Shown here: positions 55,478 to 63,219 of the stretch, piece by piece
Position numbering within the stretch: position 1 is the first letter of the stretch
Layout: each line of letters opens with the position of its first letter
Assembly (NCBI GenBank): GCA_963733915.1
Contig: CAVTEP010000011.1
Span: forward strand, 372,001 to 436,000
Source of the DNA: Sulfomarinibacter sp963733915
Lineage (GTDB): Bacteria > Acidobacteriota > Thermoanaerobaculia > Thermoanaerobaculales > Sulfomarinibacteraceae
DNA length: 64,000 nucleotides
Reading direction: 5' to 3'
The notes under the pieces: generated by a model
Seen by the model: only the letters and a program-made list of their open reading frames with translations
The model's database searches: none
Told to the model about the DNA's origin: nothing
Program-made: the position numbers and the translations under genes

Positions 55478-57205
55478 TCACCGCAATGCGTCCACCCGTG
55501 CCGTCATCTCGCCGACGCGTTCGGACAGGGCCTTGAGGACATCGCGCTCTCCCTTGAGCCGCTCGGACTCCGAGCGCACGAAGCGGGTGTAGGGCGCGAT
55601 GGTCTCGTCGAGACGGTGGCGGCCGCGCTCAGCCTCGTTTTCGAAGTGTCCTGTCAGCCCCGTCATGAGCTCGGTCCGAAGGGTCGAGATCTTTCGCTTG
55701 AGGTCGGCCTTGGCGCGGCGCCGGCGGTGCGGCAGGACAAACAGACCGAGCGCCGCCATCAGACCGGCCGCCGTCAGCCCGGTGATGTCGGCGGCAGTGG
55801 AACTGGCGGCCAGCGCCACCGCCGCACCGAGACCCACAGCACCGACCTCGAGGACGGCGGTCGACGTGACCGCCTTTTGAACGTCCTCCGCCATTCGCCG
55901 CGCTTCCGCCACCCGGTCATACGAGGCCATGCCGTCGCGGGCCGCGCGTCCAACCGTCTCGAGCAGACGGACGCGATCGGTTTCAAACCGGCCACCCACC
56001 TCGCCCACCATGCGGTCGGCGTGGGCCGAGGCTCGCCGGTTGACGTGGTTGACCACGTTCTGCCAGTGGGCGAGTTCGGAATCGACGAGCCAGTCGATCA
56101 GCGAGTCCACCTTGTCCTCGACCCTCTCCGGAGCCTCGGCGACAACCTCTGACTCGAATCGCCGTTTGAGCTCGTTCTTGTCGAAGAGCTTTGGCAGCCG
56201 CGCGATGCGAACGGTCTCGTCGAAAAACTCCATGCCGCGCTGCTCCATGCCATAGAGGCTGTTGTCGATGTCCGACAGACGGAGGTCGAACTCGCGACGC
56301 ACATCCGCGGTCCAGGTGTCGGTCTGGCGGGCAATATCGCCGATCGTCCGGAGATCCTCACCGAGCAGGCCGAGCCTGGCCTCCACGGTTTCAAGTGAAG
56401 CTCCGAGCACGTGCGCAGCCACTCCGAGGGGGTTCCCAAACTTGAGTCGCAGCAGCTCTCCGCTGTCCAAGGTGTCGCGGAGAAAGGCCTCCACCGTGGG
56501 CAGCCCGCTGGCGGTCCGTTCGACATCGGTTTCGGCCTCCGCTGCGCGCAGGGCCGACACCGCAAAAACCTCGGGGGCCACACCGAGCAGACGAGCGGTG
56601 TTGGAACTCACGTAGGCCACGACCTCGGTTCGCTCCTCGTCCTTGCGCAGGATGTCGACCTTGTTGACCACCATGGCCACCTTCTTGCCCCACCGGCGAA
56701 TGCTCTCGAGAAACAGGCGCTCGCTCTCGGACAGCGGTCGGTCGGCCGAGGTCACAAAGAGCACCAGATCGGCCCGGGGAACGAAGTCGGTCGTCAGCGC
56801 CTCGTGGGCGCGATCGAGGGCGTTGGTGCCGGGGGTGTCGACGATGGTGAGCTGGCGCAGGGTCTCGACCGGGGCGCTGATCCGTTCGCCGACGGCGCCC
56901 ACGGGTTTGCGGGCGAGCTCTTCCCCCCAGGTGATGCGGTGGATCTTCGAGGTGGTGGGCGTGACGCCCTCGGCGAGGACCCGCTCACCGAGGAGAGCAT
57001 TGATGAGCGCCGATTTGCCGGCGTTGAACTCGCCCACCACCACCAGCAGAAAAAGCTCGTCGAGCTGCCCTATCGATTCGGCCAGCGTCCGCAGGTCGTC
57101 TGCCGGGGCGTCGGAGCGTTCGAGCCCGGCGCTGACCTCGGCCAGCAGCTCGCGCTCGCCCGCCAGCAGCTCGCGCTGTTCATCGGTGAGGATCGGGTCC
57201 AACAT
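55478..57205 (-). CDS. Dynamin-like GTPase
   Basis: A 575-residue large GTPase of the bacterial dynamin-like/YdjA-Era group. G1 is GEFNAGKSALINALL, G2 Thr lies in GVTPTTSKIH, G3 is DTPG, G4 is NKVD; the G domain covers about 50-230. Helical stalk follows, with a hydrophobic stretch (residues about 455-505: VGLGAAVALAA, ITGLTAAGLMAALGLFVLP) that would insert into the membrane. Such proteins remodel or protect the membrane. Start is ATG 57205 (TTGGACCCG follows). It stands alone, without a partner dynamin gene. The C-terminus is a coiled coil. Confidence 0.9.
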   Translation of the reverse strand: MLDPILTDEQRELLAGERELLAEVSAGLERSDAPADDLRTLAESIGQLDELFLLVVVGEFNAGKSALINALLGERVLAEGVTPTTSKIHRITWGEELARKPVGAVGERISAPVETLRQLTIVDTPGTNALDRAHEALTTDFVPRADLVLFVTSADRPLSESERLFLESIRRWGKKVAMVVNKVDILRKDEERTEVVAYVSSNTARLLGVAPEVFAVSALRAAEAETDVERTASGLPTVEAFLRDTLDSGELLRLKFGNPLGVAAHVLGASLETVEARLGLLGEDLRTIGDIARQTDTWTADVRREFDLRLSDIDNSLYGMEQRGMEFFDETVRIARLPKLFDKNELKRRFESEVVAEAPERVEDKVDSLIDWLVDSELAHWQNVVNHVNRRASAHADRMVGEVGGRFETDRVRLLETVGRAARDGMASYDRVAEARRMAEDVQKAVTSTAVLEVGAVGLGAAVALAASSTAADITGLTAAGLMAALGLFVLPHRRRRAKADLKRKISTLRTELMTGLTGHFENEAERGRHRLDETIAPYTRFVRSESERLKGERDVLKALSERVGEMTARVDALR

Positions 57206-57235
57206 CGCGCCGACATCTTAGCGCGGACCATCAGG

Positions 57236-57346
57236 AAACGTTAGAATCGGATTAGAACATTGGACGTTAAAATGCCTCCACCCACCCCCAATGAGACGGG
57301 GCGGGCGGGCGGGAATTCCTAATTCCTAATTCCTAATTCCTAATTC
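57236..57346. repeat. Nested palindromic element with AATTCCT repeats
   Basis: 4.7 copies of AATTCCT lie at 57314-57346. They follow a G-rich run (GGGGCGGGCGGGCGGG, about 57298-57313), which faces a C-rich run (CCTCCACCCACCCCC, about 57275-57289). The left flank has GTTAGAATCGGATTAGAACATT and AACGTT-like units. The array runs into the stop codon of the gamma-glutamyltransferase gene. Confidence 0.75.
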
Positions 57347-59042
57347 AGTAGCCTGCCGCCATCCCATCCTTGCGCGATTCGGTGGCTCCGGCGAGCACGC
57401 CCGTTTTGGGGTCGCGGTGGATGATCTGGTAACCGCCAAAGGTCCCGGGGCTGGTTTGCTCGATGCGATGGTCGCGATTGTCGAGATCGCGGTAGACCTC
57501 GACCGGCAGACCCTGTTCGAGGTGGAGCACGCCGCCGGATGTCATCGCCGTGCCGGTCGGCTCCGACGACCCGGTGTGGTGGAAGCGGGGCGCATCGCCC
57601 GCCTCCTGGAGATTCATCCCGAAATCGACGAGGTTGACGACGATCTGCACGTGGCCCTGAGGCTGCATGTCGCCGCCCATCAGACCGAAGGCGGTGTCGG
57701 GAAACCCGTTCCACCCCATGAATGCGGGAATGATCGTATGGAACGGGCGCTTGCCGGGTTCGAGCGCGTTGGGATGTTCGGGATCCAATGAAAAGAGCGC
57801 GCCCCGGTCCTGGATCCCAAAACCGAGCGACGGCACCACGTATCCCGAACCGAAGCCGGTGTAGTTGGACTGGATCAACGACACCAGCATGCCACTGGAA
57901 TCGGCGGCGACCAGGAAGGTGGTGTCGCCGTGGTTGAGGGCCGGGTTGCCGGGCTCGTAGCTGTCGGCGGCGTGCGCCATGTCGATGAGTTTGGCCCGCT
58001 CGGCGGCGTAGTCCTTGTCGAGCAAGGCCTCGACCGGGACCTCGGAGAACTGCATGTCGGCGTAGTACCGCGCGCGGTCTTCGTATGCGAGCTTCTTGGC
58101 CTCGACCATCAGGTGCCAGAAGTCGGTGCTGTCGCGCCCCAGGGCGGCGAGATCGAAGCCCTCGAGGATGTTGAGTATCTGCAATGCGGCCAGACCCTGC
58201 GGGTTTGGCGGCAGCTCCCACACCGAGAGCCCACGGTAGGTGGTGGAGATCGGCTCCACCCACTCGCTGGTGTGGTTGGCAAAGTCCGCCATCGTGAAGA
58301 ACCCACCGTTTTCGTTTGAAAAGGCGACGATCTCTTGCGCGATCTCGCCCTCGTAAAAGGCGTCCCGCCCTCCGGTGGCCAGTATTCCGAGGGTAGTGGC
58401 GAGGGCCGGGTTGGCAAAGACATCCCCCTCGCTCGGCACCACGCCACCAGGCATGAAGACCTCGGCAAACCCGGGGCTGTCCTTGAAGCGTTCGGCGCCG
58501 CGTGCCCAGGCGCCGGCGATCACCTGCGGGACCGGAGCACCCTCGTGCGCCATCGCGGCGACCGGGCCGAGAATCTCTTTCATGGGCAATCGCCCGAACT
58601 TTTCGTGCAGTTCAAACCAACCGTCGGCACAGCCCGGGATAGTCCACGAGTAGACCGAGTAGGCCGGGATCGTGCCGTCTTCATCTGCGGGCACCTGATC
58701 GATGGTGAGTGATGCCGGAGCCCGGCCCGAGGCGTTGAGACCGTAGAGTTTTTCGCTCGAAGGGTCCCACACCATGGCGAAGAGGTCACCCCCAAGACCG
58801 CAAGAGACGGGCTCGAGAAACCCGAGCGCTGCGTTGGTGGCGATTGCTGCGTCCACCGCCGAACCGCCGGCCTTGAGGACGTCGAGCCCGATCTGCACCG
58901 CCAGCGGGTGGGCGGCGGCAACCATACCGTGGCGCGCCAGGGTCACAGATCGGGTGGCAAAGGAGCGGCCTTCCGGCCGGTCGGCGGCAAAGGTCACTGA
59001 TGCTGCGACAATCATCAGAGACAGGACGAGGAATCGATGCAT
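57345..59042 (-). CDS. ggt: Gamma-glutamyltransferase (GGT family)
   Basis: A 565-residue exported Ntn-hydrolase that moves the gamma-glutamyl group from glutathione and related peptides. ATG 59042 follows CGGAGG, and the signal peptide ends SVTFAAD. The proenzyme cuts itself before Thr374 in NHGDTTFLVAADSSG, so the small subunit starts there. The large subunit has GMVAAAHPLA, GGSAVDAAIATNAALGFLEP and GLGGDLFAMVW. FGSGYVVPSLGF and PGKRPFHTIIPAF belong to the acceptor site. Likely periplasmic. Members of this group include cephalosporin acylases and other hydrolases, so the substrate is not certain. Confidence 0.92.
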   Translation of the reverse strand: MHRFLVLSLMIVAASVTFAADRPEGRSFATRSVTLARHGMVAAAHPLAVQIGLDVLKAGGSAVDAAIATNAALGFLEPVSCGLGGDLFAMVWDPSSEKLYGLNASGRAPASLTIDQVPADEDGTIPAYSVYSWTIPGCADGWFELHEKFGRLPMKEILGPVAAMAHEGAPVPQVIAGAWARGAERFKDSPGFAEVFMPGGVVPSEGDVFANPALATTLGILATGGRDAFYEGEIAQEIVAFSNENGGFFTMADFANHTSEWVEPISTTYRGLSVWELPPNPQGLAALQILNILEGFDLAALGRDSTDFWHLMVEAKKLAYEDRARYYADMQFSEVPVEALLDKDYAAERAKLIDMAHAADSYEPGNPALNHGDTTFLVAADSSGMLVSLIQSNYTGFGSGYVVPSLGFGIQDRGALFSLDPEHPNALEPGKRPFHTIIPAFMGWNGFPDTAFGLMGGDMQPQGHVQIVVNLVDFGMNLQEAGDAPRFHHTGSSEPTGTAMTSGGVLHLEQGLPVEVYRDLDNRDHRIEQTSPGTFGGYQIIHRDPKTGVLAGATESRKDGMAAGY

Positions 59043-59144
59043 GGCGACCTCCGGTTCACATACTACGCCCGTCACGGCGACGGACACAAAAGCTGAAATT
59101 CGGCATTCGGCAGGCTGGTACCATCCCCGCCGGAGGACTTTGTC

Positions 59145-59858
59145 GTGACCCTTGTCGATATCGCTCGGGATTTGTGTGCCGAGGTAGGCCGACTGAATTT
59201 CGCACCACCCGTGACCCACGTCTACAACCCCTTGGATTACGCATGGGCGGCACACACCCAGTACCTCGAGCGCTTCGGCGCAGCGCCCAAGGAAACCCTT
59301 TTTCTGGGGATGAACCCCGGTCCGTGGGGGATGGCCCAGACCGGAGTGCCCTTCGGCGAGGTTGGGGCGGTGCGCGACTGGTTGAGGATCGAGGCCGCCA
59401 TCGGCCGCCCCGGCCACGAGCACCCCAATCGCCCGGTGTACGGTCTGGCGTGCACCCGCTCGGAGGTCAGCGGCGCGCGGTTGTGGGGGTGGGCGCGTGA
59501 TCTCTCCGGCACACCGGAACGGTTCTTCTCCCGCTTCTTCGTCGCCAACTACTGCCCCCTGGCCTTTCTCGAAGCCAGCGGACGCAACCGCACCCCCGAC
59601 AAGCTGCCGGCCGCGGAAAAGGCTCCGTTGCTCGCGATTTGCGACCGCGCTCTCAGGCGCACCGTCGAGCATCTGCAGCCCAGTCTGGTGGTCGGTGTCG
59701 GTGCATTCGCCGAAAGCCGCGCCCGCGCCGCCCTCGACGGCATTGATGTCGCCATCGGCCGCATCCTTCACCCGAGCCCTGCAAGCCCGGCCGCCAACCG
59801 TGGCTGGAGCGAACGTGCCACCCGCGAATTGCGAGAGCTGGGCGTCGATCTACCTTGA
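59145..59858 (+). CDS. SMUG1-type uracil-DNA glycosylase
   Basis: A 237-residue base-excision repair enzyme removing uracil (and oxidised pyrimidines) from DNA. Motif 1 is GMNPGPWGMAQTGVPFGEV, the SMUG1 active-site loop, and motif 2 is HPSPASPAANRGW with the conserved His. FVANYCPLAFLE provides the uracil-recognition Asn. It is bacterial-type full length. GTG 59145 has GGAGG eight bases upstream. The zinc-ribbon gene follows 62 bases later on the same strand. Confidence 0.92.
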   Translation: MTLVDIARDLCAEVGRLNFAPPVTHVYNPLDYAWAAHTQYLERFGAAPKETLFLGMNPGPWGMAQTGVPFGEVGAVRDWLRIEAAIGRPGHEHPNRPVYGLACTRSEVSGARLWGWARDLSGTPERFFSRFFVANYCPLAFLEASGRNRTPDKLPAAEKAPLLAICDRALRRTVEHLQPSLVVGVGAFAESRARAALDGIDVAIGRILHPSPASPAANRGWSERATRELRELGVDLP

Positions 59859-59920
59859 GATCGAGACGCCAGTTCCCCGGCGGAAATGGTTTTTGGTTAT
59901 TCTTTCCTCGGAGGGAGATC

Positions 59921-60319
59921 ATGTACGGGAACTACTCATGCCCTCACTGCAGGTCGATTCTCAACCCGGAAGAGCGGGTGGTTTTGCACGCCGGGAGCGG
60001 TGATCATCGATTCCTCGCGGGTCTCCATCCCCAGCCGGGTAATTACGAGGTCGAGCTGCCCCCGGGAGAATCGATGCCGGAGGGCAGCCGGTGGGAGTTC
60101 TTCTGCCCGGTGTGTGACAAGAGCCTGACGTCGGAACTCTCCGAGGATCTCTGCGCTCTCGACGTCCACTCGGCGGGGGAAACCCATCGCGTCTACTTTT
60201 CACGTATCGCCGGCGAACAAGCGACCTTTGTGGTCTCCGCCGAAGGTTTGCTCAAGGACTACGGTATTCACACCGACCGCTACCTCGAGCAGATGATTCA
60301 GTCGAAGTACATGAGGTAG
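59921..60319 (+). CDS. Zinc-ribbon protein of unknown function
   Basis: A 132-residue soluble protein. ATG 59921 follows GGAGGGAG. Two Cys pairs (CPHC at about 7-10 and CPVC at about 65-68) form a split zinc ribbon. The mid-part (PGNYEVELPPGESMPEGSRWEFFCP) and the last helix (LLKDYGIHTDRYLEQMIQSKY) are well-formed. It may bind nucleic acid or a protein partner. Ends at a repeat element. No named family was recognised. Confidence 0.8.
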   Translation: MYGNYSCPHCRSILNPEERVVLHAGSGDHRFLAGLHPQPGNYEVELPPGESMPEGSRWEFFCPVCDKSLTSELSEDLCALDVHSAGETHRVYFSRIAGEQATFVVSAEGLLKDYGIHTDRYLEQMIQSKYMR

Positions 60320-60324
60320 CGTTT

Positions 60325-60428
60325 CGAATTAGGAATGAGAATTACGGAATTAGGAATTGTCCCCACCCCACCCGGGAAAGGCTGCGGGCGGGTGGGCGGC
60401 ATTCCTCATTCCGAAATCCTCATTGGTC
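60325..60428. repeat. Nested palindromic element before mnmA
   Basis: Left arm of AATTAGG/AATGAG/AATTACGG units (60325-60359), C-rich run CCCCACCCCACCC (60361-60373), loop, G-rich run GGGCGGGTGGGCGG (about 60386-60399), then right arm ATTCCTCATTCCGAAATCCTCATT (split 60400-60424). The right arm complements the left imperfectly. Same build as 57236-57346 and 61505-61612. Confidence 0.78.
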
Positions 60429-60442
60429 AGTATCCTGCCCCT

Positions 60443-61501
60443 ATGAGCCGGGTTGCTGTCCTGATGTCAGGTGGTGTGGACTCCTCGGTGGCGTTGATGC
60501 GTCTTGCCGAGGAGGGCGCTCATGAACTGACCGCCTTCTACCTCAAGATCTGGCTCGAGGACGAGATGGCCTTTCTCGGCTCCTGCCCGTGGGACGAGGA
60601 TCTCCAGTATGTTCGTCAGGCGTGCGACACCGCCAAGGTGTCGTTGGAAGTGATCTCCCTCCAGCAGGAGTACCTGACAACGGTCGTGGCCTACGCTCTC
60701 GACGAGCTCCGTGCCGGACACACTCCGAGCCCCGATGTGATGTGTAATCGGATGATCAAGTTCGGCGCCTTTGTCGATCGGGTGGGTGACCGGTTTGACG
60801 TCGTCGCCTCCGGCCATCACGCGCGGATCGAGGCTCGCGCCGGGCGCTTTCACCTCTTGCGGGGAGCCGACCCAATAAAGGACCAGAGCTACTTTCTCTG
60901 CCAGCTTCGTCAGGATCAGCTCGCGCGATCCCTCTATCCGATCGGCGATCTCACCAAGACCGCGGTGCGTTCCGAGGCCCGGCGCTTCGGCCTCGCCTCC
61001 GCCGACCGGCCGGACAGCCAGGGCATCTGCTTTCTCGGCCGGGTCCCGTTTGACGAGTTTGTCCGCCATCACCTCGGTGACCGGCCGGGAGATATCCGAC
61101 ACGCTCTCAGCGCGGAGGTCCTCGGGCGCCACCGGGGCACCTGGTTCTACACCATCGGCCAGCGTCGTGGTCTCGGTCTCGGCGGCGGGCCGTGGTACGT
61201 GGTTGGCAAGGACCTCGAGAAGAACACGATCTTGGTGATCCACGCCGACGACCTCGCGAAGCGGTCGCGGAGTTCTTTCAGCATTTCGAACCCGCACTGG
61301 ATCGCCGATGCGCCGACCCGCAACGATCTGGCGGTCAGACTGCGTCACGGTGGTCGGCTCGAGCCGTGCGTCTTGGCGGATAGCGGCGACGGGCCGTTGA
61401 CGGTCGAACTCGTGGCGGCCGCCGAACCGGGCATTGCACCCGGCCAGTTCGCGGCTTTCTACGACGGCGAGGAGTGCCTCGGCGGCGGGATGATGGAGTA
61501 G
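60443..61501 (+). CDS. mnmA: tRNA-specific 2-thiouridylase MnmA
   Basis: A 352-residue enzyme that thiolates U34 of tRNA for Lys, Glu and Gln. The PP-loop is MSGGVDSSVALMRL. The catalytic pair is Cys101 (VMCNRMIKFG) and Cys196 (SQGICFLG), both present. GHHARIEA and KDQSYFLCQL belong to the tRNA-binding region; the C-terminal beta domain is a bit short. The start is ATG 60443; no ribosome-binding site is visible, but TATCCT (60431-60436) lies seven bases upstream, which could make the message leaderless. The gene is essential in many bacteria and intact here. Confidence 0.95.
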   Translation: MSRVAVLMSGGVDSSVALMRLAEEGAHELTAFYLKIWLEDEMAFLGSCPWDEDLQYVRQACDTAKVSLEVISLQQEYLTTVVAYALDELRAGHTPSPDVMCNRMIKFGAFVDRVGDRFDVVASGHHARIEARAGRFHLLRGADPIKDQSYFLCQLRQDQLARSLYPIGDLTKTAVRSEARRFGLASADRPDSQGICFLGRVPFDEFVRHHLGDRPGDIRHALSAEVLGRHRGTWFYTIGQRRGLGLGGGPWYVVGKDLEKNTILVIHADDLAKRSRSSFSISNPHWIADAPTRNDLAVRLRHGGRLEPCVLADSGDGPLTVELVAAAEPGIAPGQFAAFYDGEECLGGGMME

Positions 61502-61504
61502 CAC

Positions 61505-61612
61505 AATGTTTTGAATTTTGAGTTTTGAGTTTTGAGTTTTGAATTACCGCCCAACCTCCCCGGGCCGGTGGGTGGGCGGTCGAAAACTCGACCCAAGAAC
61601 TCAAAACTGCTG
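61505..61612. repeat. Nested palindromic element with TTTTGAG repeats
   Basis: About five 7-nt units TTTTGAG/TTTTGAA at 61509-61545, then CCGCCCAACCTCCCCGGG, a GGTGGGTGGGCGG run (about 61567-61579), and a right arm with AAAACTC and GAACTCAAAAC. The two sides are complementary, so the whole can fold. Lies between convergent genes. Confidence 0.78.
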
Positions 61613-61839
61613 CCGGGTTGAAACCTTGTTGGGAATGATACGTAGAATCATCGTCCTCAACAACCTCTCCAGTCGGCGGCCCCGTACCCCCCCGGGGCCG
61701 TCGGCGTCTTGCCCGCCCGCCCAACCATCCGGATCCAGGGTGCAGGGGCACCCGCCCGACCCGGATTTGAGAGACACGGGTTCACGGGGGGGGGCGGATC
61801 GGGGATCGAGCATCCAGTATCGGGGGATGGGTGGAAGCG
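61613..61839. other. Low-complexity C/G-rich gap
   Basis: It has runs of C (about 61685-61695) and G (about 61789-61797) and a short repeated phrase (GGATCGGGGATCGAGCATCC, near 61797). No gene or terminator with a T tract is visible. It probably belongs to the same repeat family as its left neighbour. Confidence 0.45.
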
Positions 61840-63219
61840 TCAGTCCTCAGCCGCGGGTTCGACGCCGAGACGGTGGATCATCTCGTTGAGGGTGGTGGGA
61901 CTGAGCTTGAGCAGCCCGGCGGCGCGTCGCTGGACACCGTCGGAGCGCTTGAGTGCCTCACGGATGAGCTGCTCTTGATACGCCGCAACCGACTGTCGAA
62001 AGTCGAGGCCGTCGTGCGGGAAATCGATCGCCGGCAGCGCTCCTGGGATATCGTCTCGCAAGGGCTGCGGCAACTCATCGAGTTCGATGGTGTCGCCGCG
62101 ACTGAGCACGACCGCCCGCTCGACGGCGTTTTCCAGCTCGCGGACATTGCCGGGCCAGTGGTAGGCGGAAAGGGCGTCCATCGCGGCCGACGAAAACCCG
62201 TTGACCGCGCGTTTGTTTTCGTCGTTGTAGATGCGAAGAAAGTGGGTCGCGAGCAGCGGAATATCTTCGACCCGTTCGCGCAGCGGTGGAATCTCGATGG
62301 AAATGACGTTGAGACGGTAATAGAGGTCCTCGCGGAAGTTGCCCTTTTGAACTTCCGCCCAGAGATCGGTGTTGGTTGCAGCCACGAGCCTGGCGTCCAC
62401 CGCCAGAGCTTCGACACTGCCAACCCGGCGAATCTCCCGCTCCTGGATCACCCGCAGCAGCTTGGTCTGGGTGTCGGCCGAGATGGTCCCGACCTCGTCG
62501 AGAAAGAGGGTGCCGTTGTGGGCCGCCTCGAAAAGTCCCTTGCGGTTGCTCACGGCGCCGGTGAAGGCGCCCTTGATGTGCCCGAAGAGGGTCGACTCCA
62601 AGAGATCGGCCGGAATGGCGGTTGTATGAACGGGCACGAAAGGACCTTCGCCGCGCGGGCTGAGGCGGTGAATCCCCCTCGCCACCAGCTCCTTTCCGGT
62701 GCCGGACTCGCCAAAAATGAGAATCGTGGAGCGCGCCGGCGCCGCCCGCCGCATGAGCTCGAAAACCTCCTGGATGCGTCGGCTGGTGCCGACGATCTCG
62801 CCCATCCCGTCGAGACGGCTGCGGAGTGCGACATTTTCGACCAGCAGCACTCGGCGCTCCGCCGCCCGTCGCACGAGGTGCAAAACCTCCTCGTTCTTGA
62901 AGGGCTTGGGAACGTAATGGAAGGCGCCGCGACGCATCGCCTCGATCGCGGACTCGACCGAGGAGTAGGCGGTGATTACGACCACCGGGAGGTGGGGATC
63001 GAAAACCTTGATATCGGGCAGCAGGTCGAGACCGGACCGGTCAGGAAGCATGAGGTCGAGGAGGACGACGTCAACCTCCTCTTCGCCCAGAATGCGCATG
63101 CCGTCGGCTGCGGTCGAGGCCTGCAGGCACTCGAACCCGTTGCCCCTCAGGAGTGATCCCAACACATCCTGAAGAACTGGCTCGTCGTCGATTACGAGGA
63201 CGCTTCCGGCTCCTGCCAT
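61840..63219 (-). CDS. NtrC-family sigma-54-dependent response regulator
   Basis: A 459-residue transcription activator. Receiver domain at 1-120 with phospho-acceptor Asp55 in VVLLDLMLPD and Lys in PKPF. The AAA+ domain has Walker A GESGTGKE and the sigma-54 contact loop GAFTGA, both intact, and Walker B LFLDEVG. The C-terminal Fis-type helix-turn-helix is REALKRSDGVQRRAAGLLKLSPTTLNEMI. ATG 63219 overlaps the end of the histidine kinase gene by 28 bases, so the two form a classical pair. The regulated genes need a -24/-12 promoter; none was found in the window by eye. Confidence 0.95.
   Translation of the reverse strand: MAGAGSVLVIDDEPVLQDVLGSLLRGNGFECLQASTAADGMRILGEEEVDVVLLDLMLPDRSGLDLLPDIKVFDPHLPVVVITAYSSVESAIEAMRRGAFHYVPKPFKNEEVLHLVRRAAERRVLLVENVALRSRLDGMGEIVGTSRRIQEVFELMRRAAPARSTILIFGESGTGKELVARGIHRLSPRGEGPFVPVHTTAIPADLLESTLFGHIKGAFTGAVSNRKGLFEAAHNGTLFLDEVGTISADTQTKLLRVIQEREIRRVGSVEALAVDARLVAATNTDLWAEVQKGNFREDLYYRLNVISIEIPPLRERVEDIPLLATHFLRIYNDENKRAVNGFSSAAMDALSAYHWPGNVRELENAVERAVVLSRGDTIELDELPQPLRDDIPGALPAIDFPHDGLDFRQSVAAYQEQLIREALKRSDGVQRRAAGLLKLSPTTLNEMIHRLGVEPAAED

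Noticed and set aside
30100..61612. CRISPR arrays
   Set aside because: The repeats are 7-8 nt and have no spacers of constant size; no cas gene is present.
61831..63156. A 441-codon plus-strand frame opposite the response regulator
   Set aside because: The minus strand shows receiver, GAFTGA and Fis domains; the plus frame has no features.
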